DNA of 20,505 bases from an uncultured Pelagibacteraceae bacterium (lineage in GTDB: Bacteria > Pseudomonadota > Alphaproteobacteria > Pelagibacterales > Pelagibacteraceae). The translations under genes were made by a program, and so were the position numbers. The notes beneath the pieces are model-generated. The model saw nothing but the letters and a program-made list of their open reading frames with translations. It was not told the origin of the DNA and did not search any database. Positions 1 through 7,657 of the stretch are shown here, piece by piece. Numbering within the stretch: position 1 is the stretch's first letter; every line of letters begins with the position of its first letter. The DNA is taken from contig CACEBA010000012.1 in the NCBI GenBank assembly GCA_902557585.1, forward strand, positions 1 to 20,505, written 5' to 3'.

Positions 1-128
1 TTTATAAAGTCAGAATTTTCTTTTCTAATTTTCCTAAACTCTGGTAAATATCTACCAGCCTGTCTCATAACCCATATTGGATTAGTTGTTGTTTTTTTAT
101 TTAATATTACTTCATGTAATGGTGTCAT
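1..128 (-). CDS. hemE: Uroporphyrinogen decarboxylase (partial, N-terminus only)
   Basis: Only the first 42 codons are in the window and the gene runs off the left edge. The ATG is at 128 on the minus strand. The translation contains [16 protein letters not shown] at about residues 17-32, the family's N-terminal signature, whose arginines bind substrate carboxylates. The enzyme decarboxylates the four acetate side chains of uroporphyrinogen III to give coproporphyrinogen III in cytoplasmic haem synthesis. It is transcribed away from ppsR across a 274-base gap. In alphaproteobacteria such as Caulobacter and Rickettsia, hemE flanks the replication origin, and that is the main use of this fragment for interpreting the window. 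The identification is firm despite the short length because the motif is so distinctive. Confidence 0.93.
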   Translation of the reverse strand, partial: MTPLHEVILNKKTTTNPIWVMRQAGRYLPEFRKIRKENSDFI

Positions 129-402
129 ATTAAAATTATATATATATATTTATTGTATTAGTAATAAGTCCTGTGAATAATGATGATTGTTTATTTTAAA
201 CATTATATTAACGTTTTAACCACATCTAAAATTAAATAAAACTTACCAAAATGAACCTTTTTTGACCTTTATTAACATTCGTGTATTGTTTAATTGAATT
301 TATTATTATTGTTAATAAAACCCTCATTTTACAAGGGCAAATGAGCAAAAATTAAATTGAGAAATTTTATTAAAATAATACAAATTTACTAACAACTTAT
401 TC
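129..402. other. oriC: Candidate chromosomal replication origin (oriC) between hemE and ppsR
   Basis: This is the longest gene-free stretch in the window, and genes diverge from it on both sides. Seen in sequence: an AT-only run at about 129-153 next to hemE, suited to strand opening; TGTGAATAA at 172-180 and TTAACCACA at 216-224, each one mismatch from a DnaA box (TTATCCACA or its complement); and an inverted pair TTATTAACA (269-277) / TGTTAATAA (310-318), each two mismatches away. Known: alphaproteobacterial origins lie beside hemE in Caulobacter and are predicted at the same junction in Rickettsia. Inferred: this is oriC. GC-skew inversion could not be computed here. Promoters for hemE and ppsR must also lie in this gap. 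Confidence 0.65.
323..345. repeat. Short perfect inverted repeat in the ppsR upstream region
   Basis: CTCATTT at 323-329 pairs perfectly with AAATGAG at 339-345 around a 9-base loop. It lies about 60 bases upstream of ppsR inside the candidate origin. It is not followed by a T-run on either strand, so it does not look like a terminator. It could be a protein-binding dyad or chance. Confidence 0.4.
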
Positions 403-1230
403 ATGGCTAATACATATCAAATTTATTTAATTTCCGACTCCACAGGCGAGACACTAGACAGAATTTTCCTTGCTTTAAAGGCGCAATTTAAAAACATAGA
501 ATATAGAGTTCATTCATATTCGTTCACAAGAACTGAAAATCAAATTGTAAAAATATTAGAAGATGCTGAGAAAAAAGAAAATTCTGTAATACTTTATACA
601 ATTGTTGATAATAATTTAGCTAAACACTTGGCCAACATAAGTGATGAAAAAAAAATCCCATGTTTTGGAGTATTAGGAAATCTAATTTTAAATTTCTCAA
701 AAATTCTTAATCAAAAAGCTTCACACAAGCCAAGCGGTCAACACATATTGAATGAAGAGTATTACGAAAGAATCGAAGCAATTCAATTTACAATGAATCA
801 CGATGATGGGAATTTAATAAATGATATAGATAGTTCAGATATAATTTTAGTAGGAGTTAGCAGGACCAGCAAAACACCAACATCTATTTATTTGGCCAAT
901 AAGGGATTTAAAACATCAAATATACCGCTGGTCAATGAAAGTTCATTACCAGAAAAATTAAAAAAGAATCCACATTTTACTTGCGTAGTTGGATTGAGCA
1001 CTGAACCAGAAAGGCTAGTAGATTTAAGGAAAAACAGAATGAATTCTTTAAGAGAAACAGAAAACAGAATGTACACCGATATAGAAAATATTAAAAAAGA
1101 GGTTGTAAATGCTAAAAAAACATTTCAAAAATATAAATGGCCAGTCATAGATGTTACGAGAAAGTCAGTAGAAGAAACAGCTGCCTCAATTATTAAAATA
1201 CACGAAATATATTCCCAGAATGCTGACTAA
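403..1230 (+). CDS. ppsR: Bifunctional kinase/pyrophosphorylase regulating PPDK or PEP synthase (DUF299 family)
   Basis: The 275-residue protein has full family length. It carries the N-terminal SDSTGET signature (residues 11-17) and a P-loop-like GVSRTSKT at 151-158, the nucleotide-binding site of this family. Known members use ADP to phosphorylate, and phosphate to dephosphorylate, a threonine next to the catalytic histidine of pyruvate phosphate dikinase (PPDK) or PEP synthase, so they switch gluconeogenic PEP formation off and on. Which of the two enzymes is the partner cannot be told from the window; PPDK is the common partner in alphaproteobacteria. It is the first gene of the operon ppsR-maf-aroE-coaE-dnaQ and its end overlaps maf by 11 bases. 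The ATG has no clear Shine-Dalgarno sequence, as is common in this AT-rich DNA. Confidence 0.93.
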   Translation: MANTYQIYLISDSTGETLDRIFLALKAQFKNIEYRVHSYSFTRTENQIVKILEDAEKKENSVILYTIVDNNLAKHLANISDEKKIPCFGVLGNLILNFSKILNQKASHKPSGQHILNEEYYERIEAIQFTMNHDDGNLINDIDSSDIILVGVSRTSKTPTSIYLANKGFKTSNIPLVNESSLPEKLKKNPHFTCVVGLSTEPERLVDLRKNRMNSLRETENRMYTDIENIKKEVVNAKKTFQKYKWPVIDVTRKSVEETAASIIKIHEIYSQNAD

Positions 1231-1807
1231 TATTATTTTAGCCTCAAAAAGTGAAGTAAGGAAAAGCATCCTAAATAAAAATAATTTAAATTGCACGGTA
1301 GAACCATCTAACATCGATGAAGATATAATTAAAGAAAGCTTACTTAAAGAAAAGGCTTCACCAGAAATGATCTCAAAAAATCTTGCCGAGTTAAAAGCGA
1401 ACAAAATAAGCGCTAAAAATCCTGACAATATTGTATTGGGTGCAGATAGCGTTATAGATTTAAATGGTGAACTAATATCAAAACCTGAAAATAGGGAGGA
1501 AGCATTGTTAATTTTGAAAAAACTTAATGGTAAAAAACATCATTTGATAAGTTCAGTTTGTATATCTAAAAATGGATCAATGATTTGGAATTATACCGAT
1601 AAAGCAATTCTTGAGATGAAAAATTTTAATGAAAATGAATTAAAAAATTATTTATCAAAAATATCAGATAAAAATTTATATGCCTACAATGTTTATCAAA
1701 TAGAAGGTGAAGGACGAAAATTATTTTCAGAGATTAGTGGAGACGAAGAAACAATAATGGGTTTGCCGGTTAAGAAAATTAAAGAATATTTAGAAGAGAT
1801 AAAATGA
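1220..1807 (+). CDS. maf: Maf-family nucleoside triphosphate pyrophosphatase
   Basis: The 195-residue protein begins with LASKSEVRKSIL (residues 7-18), the degenerate Maf motif usually read as LAS-x-SPRR. It continues with GADSVI at 74-79, holding the catalytic aspartate D76, SKP at about 92-94, and GLP near the C-terminus. Maf proteins hydrolyse non-canonical or modified nucleoside triphosphates (or dTTP/UTP, depending on subgroup) to monophosphates in the cytoplasm, cleaning the nucleotide pool. The SPRR segment is replaced by SEVRK, which keeps the arginine but makes subgroup assignment uncertain. The ATG at 1220 lies inside the end of ppsR, and the stop overlaps the aroE start (ATGA), so translation is probably coupled. 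Confidence 0.9.
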   Translation: MLTNIILASKSEVRKSILNKNNLNCTVEPSNIDEDIIKESLLKEKASPEMISKNLAELKANKISAKNPDNIVLGADSVIDLNGELISKPENREEALLILKKLNGKKHHLISSVCISKNGSMIWNYTDKAILEMKNFNENELKNYLSKISDKNLYAYNVYQIEGEGRKLFSEISGDEETIMGLPVKKIKEYLEEIK

Positions 1808-2598
1808 AAAAATACTTAGTAATTGGAAATCCAATTGAACACTCTCTATCGCCTAAACTTCATAACTTTTGGATTAAACAGAATAATATTGATGCTATTT
1901 ATAATAAAAAAAAATTAAACATTGATGAAATCAAAAATTTAATATTAGACGTACGAAAACGTAAAATTAGCGGCATTAACGTTACCGTTCCGTTCAAAAA
2001 TAAAGTTATTCCTTTTTTAGATGAATTAAGTTTAGGAGCAAAACAAACTCAATCCGTAAATACGATATTCATGAAAGATGATAAAGTTATAGGTGATAAT
2101 ACCGATATTGGAGGTTTCGAGTCAGCAATAAGAAAATTAAATTTTGATTTAACTAATAAAACAGTTTTGATATTAGGTGCGGGAGGTGTGGTTCCTTCAA
2201 TTATCTACGCCTTAATTAAAATGGGTGCATCAAAAATTCTAATAAGCAACAGGACCAAGACAAAAGCTGAAAACATAAAGAAGCTTTTTAACAATATACA
2301 AATAATATCTTGGGGAGAAATTCCAGATTTTGACTTAATAATTAATGGAACTAGTGTGGGATTAAACAATAATGATCTAATAGACCTTGATTTTTCAAAA
2401 GTAGGAAATAATAAATTATTCTACGACGTTATTTATAATCCTGATCGCACAAATTTTTTAAAAACGGCAAAAAAATTGGGGAATAAATTTGAAAATGGTA
2501 AATTTATGTTTATTTTTCAGGCTTTATTATCATTTAAACTATGGCACAATCTAGAGCCCACAGTAAATGAAGAAACAATTAAACTTTTGAACGTATGA
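1804..2598 (+). CDS. aroE: Shikimate dehydrogenase (NADP+)
   Basis: The 264-residue protein is close to family length. Seen: the shikimate-binding HSLSPKLHN near the N-terminus (H13 to N21); NVTVPFK with the catalytic lysine K65; DNTDIGG with the catalytic aspartate D101; the Rossmann glycine motif LGAGGVVPS at about 124-132; NRTK (NADP 2'-phosphate recognition); NGTSVGL; and a C-terminal FQALLSFKLW helix. It reduces 3-dehydroshikimate to shikimate in aromatic amino-acid synthesis. It shares four bases with the upstream maf stop and four with the downstream coaE start. The maf-aroE-coaE-dnaQ cluster is the usual alphaproteobacterial arrangement, which supports the call. Nothing appears broken. 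Confidence 0.95.
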   Translation: MKKYLVIGNPIEHSLSPKLHNFWIKQNNIDAIYNKKKLNIDEIKNLILDVRKRKISGINVTVPFKNKVIPFLDELSLGAKQTQSVNTIFMKDDKVIGDNTDIGGFESAIRKLNFDLTNKTVLILGAGGVVPSIIYALIKMGASKILISNRTKTKAENIKKLFNNIQIISWGEIPDFDLIINGTSVGLNNNDLIDLDFSKVGNNKLFYDVIYNPDRTNFLKTAKKLGNKFENGKFMFIFQALLSFKLWHNLEPTVNEETIKLLNV

Positions 2599-3164
2599 TA
2601 AGAATTGGACTTTTAGGAGACATTGGTTCCGGAAAAAGCTATGTTGCCAAAAATTTTGGATATCCAGTTTTTAATGCTGATTATGAAGTTTCACAATTAT
2701 ATAAAAAAGATAAAAAAATTTTTATTAAATTAAAAAAAATTTTACCAAAGTTTATTCGTATTTTTCCAGTAGATAAAACACAAATTAGTGATGCTATACT
2801 TGCAAATGATCAGAATTTAAAAAAGATTATAAAAATAATTCATGAAGAAATAAGAAAGAAAATGTTTATTTTTCTAAAAAAAAATAAAAATAAAAAAATC
2901 ATTGTATTGGATATTCCATTGCTATTAGAAAATAAATTAAACCGAAAAAAAGATATATTAGTTTTCGTACAATCAAGAAAATCAGATATTTCAAAAAATC
3001 TCGAAAAGAGAGTTAATTTTAACAAAAAACTTTATAATAAGTTTAAAAATATTCAACTTCCACTCGATTATAAAAAAAAAAAATCTAATTTCATTATTAA
3101 AAATAAATTTACAAAAAAATCTGTTAAAAGTGGAGTAACACAAATTTTAAATCAAATTAAATGA
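2595..3164 (+). CDS. coaE: Dephospho-CoA kinase
   Basis: The 189-residue protein carries the P-loop GDIGSGKS at residues 8-15, FNADYEV (equivalent to the family's DAD motif), a helix with IIHEEI, and VLDIPLLLE, which is the family signature DIPLLFE with one change. It phosphorylates the 3'-hydroxyl of the dephospho-CoA ribose, the last step of coenzyme A synthesis. The second half is divergent and unusually lysine-rich. A run of twelve A at 3072-3083 encodes four lysines close to the C-terminus. Gene order (aroE before, dnaQ after, each overlapping by four bases) independently supports the assignment. Confidence 0.92.
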   Translation: MIRIGLLGDIGSGKSYVAKNFGYPVFNADYEVSQLYKKDKKIFIKLKKILPKFIRIFPVDKTQISDAILANDQNLKKIIKIIHEEIRKKMFIFLKKNKNKKIIVLDIPLLLENKLNRKKDILVFVQSRKSDISKNLEKRVNFNKKLYNKFKNIQLPLDYKKKKSNFIIKNKFTKKSVKSGVTQILNQIK

Positions 3165-3829
3165 TAAAAGAAATAGTTCTTGATACTGAAACAACTGGCA
3201 TATCAGTAAAAGATGGGCATCGAATTGTCGAAATTGGCTGTATAGAACTTGAAAATTTAATTCCTACAAAGAATAAATTTCACTGTTATTTAAATCCTGA
3301 AAGAAAAGTATCTGAAAAAGCTTTTGAAGTTCATGGGTATGATGATGAGTTTTTATCTAGTCAAAAGAAATTTAGAGAAATAGGTGAAAAATTCCTCGAA
3401 TTTATTGATGGAAAAAGATTAATAATTCACAATGCTGAATTTGACCTTGCTCATTTAAATAACGAATTAAATATATTTGGTAAACATAAAATTAAAAATG
3501 AAGTAATTGATACATTAGCCTTAGCACGTGATAAGTTTCCAGGATCACCTGCAAGTTTAGATGCACTTTGCAAACGTTTCAGAATAGATAATTCTAAAAG
3601 AACACAACACACAGCCCTAATTGATTGTGATCTCTTGGCAAAAGTTTATATCAATTTAATTGATCAAAAAGAACCTATGCTCAATTTTCAAAATAATATT
3701 CAGGAGAAAGTGGAAGCAAGTAATTTAAAGGTTGCTTATTTTAAAAAAATTATTAAACCCTCCGAAGAAGAGATCTTAAATCATAAAAAATACTTAACAC
3801 AAAATTTAAAAAAAAATTTTTTTAGTTAA
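3161..3829 (+). CDS. dnaQ: DNA polymerase III epsilon subunit (3'-5' proofreading exonuclease)
   Basis: The 222-residue protein has the complete DEDDh exonuclease set: Exo I VLDTETTG with D8 and E10, Exo II HNAEFD with D95, and Exo III HTALIDCD with H150 and D155. Metal-dependent removal of mispaired 3' ends during replication is therefore expected to be intact. The remaining roughly 60 residues correspond to the C-terminal segment that tethers epsilon to the alpha subunit. The start overlaps the end of coaE (ATGA). The 3' end overlaps the convergent secB gene by eight bases, across a run of nine A followed by seven T at 3808-3823. The position beside secB matches the conserved alphaproteobacterial origin region. 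Confidence 0.95.
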   Translation: MIKEIVLDTETTGISVKDGHRIVEIGCIELENLIPTKNKFHCYLNPERKVSEKAFEVHGYDDEFLSSQKKFREIGEKFLEFIDGKRLIIHNAEFDLAHLNNELNIFGKHKIKNEVIDTLALARDKFPGSPASLDALCKRFRIDNSKRTQHTALIDCDLLAKVYINLIDQKEPMLNFQNNIQEKVEASNLKVAYFKKIIKPSEEEILNHKKYLTQNLKKNFFS

Positions 3830-4247
3830 ATCTTTGTTTGTACAAACTCTCAAAATCTACTTTTTTTTCAAATTTAATATCTGGATATCCAGAATTGTGT
3901 ATGAGATCTAAAAGAGATTTTTCTAGCTCGGGATAAATTTCAATTTGCACATCACATAAAATAATTTTTTCTAACTCTTTTTTATCTGTAACATCATCAT
4001 CAACTTTTATTATGGTTGAATATAAAATTTCAAAATAAGATTTTTTCTTACTCTCCTCTTTGTCTTCAAATTTAAATCTTGTATCTACTTCAATCATTTT
4101 ATTTTTTACTGCTTTTGATTTTATATCAATATCGAGTTGGTATTTTCCTATTCTTTCTTTTACAAATATATATGTTTCTACGTCTGGTGTTTCACTAGAT
4201 AAGTCTTTAATATATTTACCTAATATTTTAAATTTTTTTGTCATCAT
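3822..4247 (-). CDS. secB: Protein-export chaperone SecB
   Basis: The 141-residue protein matches SecB throughout. It has an N-terminal YIKDLSSETP segment (family YIKDLSFENP), a beta-rich middle with long acidic and lysine stretches, and the C-terminal pattern YPELE...YPDIKFEKKVDFESLY. SecB tetramers hold preproteins unfolded in the cytoplasm and hand them to SecA. Two adjacent Met codons (4247 and 4244) are equally good starts. The start lies 20 bases inside the 3' end of fxsA, so the two are co-transcribed and probably translationally coupled. The 3' end overlaps convergent dnaQ. The neighbourhood dnaQ|secB-fxsA|Tim44 is conserved in alphaproteobacteria. Confidence 0.93.
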   Translation of the reverse strand: MMTKKFKILGKYIKDLSSETPDVETYIFVKERIGKYQLDIDIKSKAVKNKMIEVDTRFKFEDKEESKKKSYFEILYSTIIKVDDDVTDKKELEKIILCDVQIEIYPELEKSLLDLIHNSGYPDIKFEKKVDFESLYKQRFN

Positions 4248-4653
4248 CGTCTTCTATATCTTCAAAATCTCCCTCTATAAAATTATTTTTGTTATTTTTT
4301 TTAGATTTAAAATTTTTTGAAAATTTATTAAAAATTATTTTTCGGCTTATTGGAAAAATTAATAAAAAACCTAGTATGTCAGTAGCAAAACCAGGTATGA
4401 TCAATAATAATGCTGCAAACGCAATTGCTGCACCTGATATAACTTCATATGCTGGAGTTTCATTTTTGCTTAACTGAGCAAAACCAGACCTAAGTGTATT
4501 CATACCCTCATATTTTGCATAATAAATTCCTATTATAGCCGTCAAAAAAATTAGAAAAATTGTAGTAATTGCACCTATTTGAGATCCAATTTTAATTAAA
4601 AGATAGATTTCGATTACTGGAACTAAGATTATTAATAGTAATATTGGGTTCAT
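4228..4653 (-). CDS. fxsA: FxsA-family inner-membrane protein
   Basis: The 141-residue protein has three to four hydrophobic segments (about residues 3-20, 24-46 and 70-100) and the family pattern of an E-I-Y turn after the first helix, a KYEG motif after the second, and IPGFATDILGFLL in the last. The tail is very acidic, ending in a run of aspartates and lysines. FxsA in E. coli is an inner-membrane protein whose overproduction relieves phage T7 exclusion by the F plasmid. Its normal role is unknown. It sits upstream of secB in the same direction and diverges from the Tim44-like gene across 58 bases. The family call is secure; the function is not known. Confidence 0.88.
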   Translation of the reverse strand: MNPILLLIILVPVIEIYLLIKIGSQIGAITTIFLIFLTAIIGIYYAKYEGMNTLRSGFAQLSKNETPAYEVISGAAIAFAALLLIIPGFATDILGFLLIFPISRKIIFNKFSKNFKSKKNNKNNFIEGDFEDIEDDDDKKI

Positions 4654-4676
4654 TTGTCCATAATCTAAATTGCTGG

Positions 4677-4705
4677 TTGAAATTAATCAACAGAGTAATT
4701 ACTAT
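4677..4705 (+). promoter_or_regulatory. Possible sigma-70 promoter for the Tim44-like gene
   Basis: TTGAAA at 4677-4682 and TACTAT at 4700-4705 are separated by 17 bases in the short divergent gap between fxsA and the Tim44-like gene. Transcription would start at or just before the ATG at 4712, giving a near-leaderless message. This is a pattern match only; AT-rich DNA produces such matches easily. Confidence 0.28.
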
Positions 4706-4711
4706 CTGATC

Positions 4712-5307
4712 ATGAATTATAGTTTTGAGTACATTGACATCATTTTATTAGCAATGATTGCTGGATTTATATTTTTAAGATTGAGAGGAATTCTCGGCAA
4801 AAGAACAGGTTTCGAGGGTAAAACATCAACTCAGTTTAAAGAGGTATTAAAAAATATCAACGTTGATCAACCAATGAAATCAAATGATAATTTTGATACT
4901 GCTGCCCAAGATGAATTTTTAAAAGGTGCCAAGATAGCGTATGAAACTATAATTACAGATTTTAGTGATAACGATAATAAAATTACAACCAGCAGACCTT
5001 TATTAAATGGACAGATCTATTCGCAATTTAACGAAGCTTTAAAAGAAAGAAGCTCAAGAGGCCATTTTGCTGAAATTACTTTTATAGGAGTAAATTCAGC
5101 GGAAATTAAAGAACACAAAAAAATTGGCAATATCTTAAATGTTACAGTTGATTTTATTGCTGAGGTGATAACTTGCATTAGAGATAAAGATAAAAAATTG
5201 TTTCAGGGGATCCAGAAAAGATAAAAAAAATTTATGATACCTGGGTATTTTCAAGAGACACGACCTCTGTAAACCCTAACTGGCAGCTTGTAAATACTTT
5301 AACTTAG
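4712..5307 (+). CDS. Tim44-domain inner-membrane protein, interrupted by a one-base frameshift near the C-terminus
   Basis: From the ATG at 4712 the protein starts with a transmembrane helix (about residues 6-23) and the basic segment RLRGILGKRTGFEG typical of bacterial Tim44-like proteins. A Tim44/import-inner-membrane domain follows. The frame entered at 4712 stops at 5224, about 28 residues early. Continuing from 5209 in the -1 frame gives DPEKIKKIYDTWVFSRD and then SVNPNWQLVNTLT up to a TAG at 5305-5307. This is exactly the expected Tim44 C-terminus (W-x-F-x-R ... PNW-x-L). One G is missing from the G-run at 5206-5209. Repaired length would be about 198 residues. A start at 4670 would add 14 residues ahead of the conserved N-terminus and is less likely. 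The role in bacteria is uncertain, probably at the inner membrane. Confidence 0.85.
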
Positions 5308-5730
5308 TTGAGTAACGATATTTCAGAAAAAGATAAAAAGGACTGGGAAAATTTTGTTTCTAGTGACGATAAACTTCCAAATAAAGATCTTAAAACATCT
5401 TATAAAAAATCATTTAAAACAAAATCAATAGATCTTCACGGTTATACTCTTGAGCAGGCGAATAAAACTATCGATGAATTTATACATCAATCTTTTAGAG
5501 AAAAAATAAATAAGATAATTGTTGTTACTGGCAAAGGACTTCATTCTCAAAATGAAAAAGATCCTTATGTATCAACAGAATTAGGAATATTAAAATATTC
5601 TGTACCTGAATTTATAAAAAATAATAAGAGTTTGATGAAGATTATTAATGAAATAAAGGATGCTAGTATTGATGATGGTGGAGCTGGTGCCTTTTATATT
5701 TTTTTAAAAAAAAATAAATCTACAAAATAA
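5308..5730 (+). CDS. Smr-domain protein (MutS2 C-terminal-like, possible nuclease)
   Basis: The 140-residue protein has an N-terminal charged stretch and then an Smr domain from about residue 38: IDLHGYT (LDLHG motif), a helix, IIVVTGKG (the TGxG nucleic-acid-binding loop at about 71-78), LKYSVPEFI, and a C-terminal [12 protein letters not shown] strand. Smr domains in other proteins have DNA- or RNA-nicking activity. The stand-alone version next to Tim44 and hslVU is common in alphaproteobacteria but its task is not established. The start must be the TTG at 5308: an in-frame TAG lies immediately upstream (5305-5307) and there is no in-frame ATG before the conserved domain. The 3' end overlaps convergent hslU by 11 bases. 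Confidence 0.86.
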   Translation: MSNDISEKDKKDWENFVSSDDKLPNKDLKTSYKKSFKTKSIDLHGYTLEQANKTIDEFIHQSFREKINKIIVVTGKGLHSQNEKDPYVSTELGILKYSVPEFIKNNKSLMKIINEIKDASIDDGGAGAFYIFLKKNKSTK

Positions 5731-7093
5731 ATTTTGAAAGATCAGTATCTTTAACCAAATTATCTAAGTTTTTATTAATATACTCTTTATTAATAATAAT
5801 TTTTTCGCCAGCACGATCTGTTGCAGTAAAACTTATTTCATCCAAAATTTTCTCAATTATTGTATGTAATCTTCTTGCACCGATATTTTCTACAGTCATA
5901 TTTACCTCTGATGCAATATTAGCAATAGTATCTATGCCATCGTCTGAAAATTCAAGATCAACGTTTTCTGTCTTTAAAAGAGCAACGTATTGTTTGATTA
6001 AACTAAAATCTGGTTCTCTCAAAATTCTTTTAAAATCCTCACTAGTCAATGCTTCTAGTTCGACTCTTATGGGCAGTCTTCCCTGAAGTTCTGGAAGAAG
6101 ATCCGAGGGTTTTGCAAGTTGAAATGCGCCTGATGCAATAAATAATATATGATCTGTTTTAATTGGACCATGTTTTGTGTTTACAGTTGTTCCCTCGATA
6201 AGTGGCAACAAGTCTCTTTGAACACCTTCTCTAGACACATCACCTCCGACCCTATCAGTTCTTGCTGAAATCTTATCAATCTCATCTAAAAACACGATTC
6301 CATTATTTTCAGTTGATAATTTAGCTGCTTTAACAATTTTATCTTGTTCAATAAGTTTATCGGATTCATCATTAATTAAAATTTCATGAGACTCTTTAAC
6401 TGTCATTTTTTTCTTTTTTTCTTTGGAACCCATCGATTTACCAATCATTTCACCAATATTGATCATACCAACATTCGCTCCTGGCATGCCTGGAATTTCA
6501 AAAGATGCTCCTCCAGAGCCAGTATCGCTTACTGCAATCTCTATTTCATTATCATCTAGATCCCCATTTCTTAGTCTTTTTCTAAAACTTTCTCTTGTTG
6601 CTAGGCTTGCTTTTTTTCCAACCAATGAATCTAAAACTTTTTCCTCTGCAGCCTTTTGAGCTTGAGAAAAAACTTCTTTTCTTTTTTTCACTTTTTCCAT
6701 TGCAATAGCAATTTCAATTAAATCCCTAACTATTTGCTCTACATCTCTTCCAACATATCCGACTTCAGTAAATCTAGTTGCTTCCACTTTTACAAAAGGC
6801 GCCTCAGCTAGCTTTGAAAGCCTTCTTGAGATTTCAGTTTTTCCAACTCCTGTAGGACCAATCATTAAAATATTTTTTGGCAAAACTTCATTTTTCATTT
6901 CACCTTTAAGAGCTTGTCTTCGCCATCTATTTCTTAAAGCAACAGCAACTGCTTTTTTTGCTTTGTTTTGGCCAACAACAAATCTATCAAGTTCGGAAAC
7001 AATTTCTCTTGGCGAAAGAGAGCTTACTAAAGAAGCTCCTTCTTTTTCTTTTTTATCTTTTGGAACTAGAGGGGTTACGTTTGAATTTTCCAT
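5720..7093 (-). CDS. hslU: ATP-dependent protease ATPase subunit HslU (ClpY)
   Basis: This 457-residue AAA+ unfoldase shows [16 protein letters not shown] near residues 27-42, Walker A GPTGVGKT at 79-86, the pore loop GYVG at 112-115, Walker B IVFLDE at 266-271, and the C-terminal tail DLSKFIL that inserts into HslV to activate it. The intermediate (I) domain at about 125-255 contains a glycine-rich [10 protein letters not shown] segment. HslU hexamers unfold substrates and feed them to the HslV dodecamer in the cytoplasm. The start overlaps the hslV stop by one base (TAATG), so the operon order is hslV-hslU. All catalytic motifs are present. The 3' end overlaps smr from the opposite strand. 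Confidence 0.97.
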   Translation of the reverse strand: MENSNVTPLVPKDKKEKEGASLVSSLSPREIVSELDRFVVGQNKAKKAVAVALRNRWRRQALKGEMKNEVLPKNILMIGPTGVGKTEISRRLSKLAEAPFVKVEATRFTEVGYVGRDVEQIVRDLIEIAIAMEKVKKRKEVFSQAQKAAEEKVLDSLVGKKASLATRESFRKRLRNGDLDDNEIEIAVSDTGSGGASFEIPGMPGANVGMINIGEMIGKSMGSKEKKKKMTVKESHEILINDESDKLIEQDKIVKAAKLSTENNGIVFLDEIDKISARTDRVGGDVSREGVQRDLLPLIEGTTVNTKHGPIKTDHILFIASGAFQLAKPSDLLPELQGRLPIRVELEALTSEDFKRILREPDFSLIKQYVALLKTENVDLEFSDDGIDTIANIASEVNMTVENIGARRLHTIIEKILDEISFTATDRAGEKIIINKEYINKNLDNLVKDTDLSKFIL

Positions 7094-7608
7094 TAAATTT
7101 TATGAACCTTAATATTATTGTTTGTAAATACGCATATTTCCGATGCTACTTTTATCGCTTTCTTAGCGACCTCTTCAGCAGTCATTTCTGTATCTAATAA
7201 AACTTTTCCAGCGGCTAAAGCGTAATTTCCACCTGAACCAATGCCAATTATATCGCCTTCGGGCTCTAAAACATCACCTGTTCCAGAAATTATATAGCTA
7301 TTTTCTTTATCTCCAATAGCCATCAGTGCCTCTAATCTTCTTAAATATTTATCTGTTCTCCAATCTTTTGCCAACTCAACAGCAGCTCTAGATAAATTTC
7401 CTGCATGCTTTTCAAGTTTGCCCTCTAATCTCTCAAACAAAGTCAAAGCATCAGCAGTTGATCCAGCAAAGCCAGCAACTACATCTCTCTTTTCAATTTT
7501 TCTAACTTTTGAAGCAGTACTTTTTACAACAGTATTTCCCATACTTACTTGCCCATCACCTGCAACTACTACTTCATTATTTTTTCTAACTAACACAATT
7601 GTTGTCAT
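7093..7608 (-). CDS. hslV: ATP-dependent protease peptidase subunit HslV (ClpQ)
   Basis: HslV is an N-terminal-nucleophile threonine protease related to proteasome beta subunits. The sequence MTTIVLVRK starting at 7608 places Thr directly after the initiator Met, and Met removal exposes the catalytic threonine. A longer in-frame start at 7614 would add two residues (Met-Phe) and bury the nucleophile, so 7608 is chosen. Other family features are [36 protein letters not shown] and [11 protein letters not shown] near the C-terminal half. The length is 171 residues, as usual. It is the first gene of hslV-hslU and diverges from hisB across 88 bases. Heat-shock regulation is usual for the family, but no sigma-32-like site was recognised here. 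Confidence 0.96.
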   Translation of the reverse strand: MTTIVLVRKNNEVVVAGDGQVSMGNTVVKSTASKVRKIEKRDVVAGFAGSTADALTLFERLEGKLEKHAGNLSRAAVELAKDWRTDKYLRRLEALMAIGDKENSYIISGTGDVLEPEGDIIGIGSGGNYALAAGKVLLDTEMTAEEVAKKAIKVASEICVFTNNNIKVHKI

Positions 7609-7657
7609 AAACAATAAATGGTAACTATTTTTGATACTTCAAGTACTGATACTGATA

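Noticed and set aside
208..219. TTAACGTTTTAA as a CtrA-type site in the origin
   Set aside because: The TTAA halves are four bases apart, not the seven expected for CtrA (TTAA-N7-TTAA), and TTAA is common in such AT-rich DNA.
888..1076. Antisense open frame inside ppsR, and similar frames opposite mtkA, mtkB, hslU, fxsA and ftsK
   Set aside because: Their translations show low-complexity hydrophobic or serine-rich sequence with no family motifs, and each is fully covered by a well-supported gene on the other strand.
4670..4711. Earlier Tim44-like start at 4670
   Set aside because: The added 14 residues are polar and precede the usual short N-terminus plus membrane helix. They also occupy the only space for a promoter between divergent genes.
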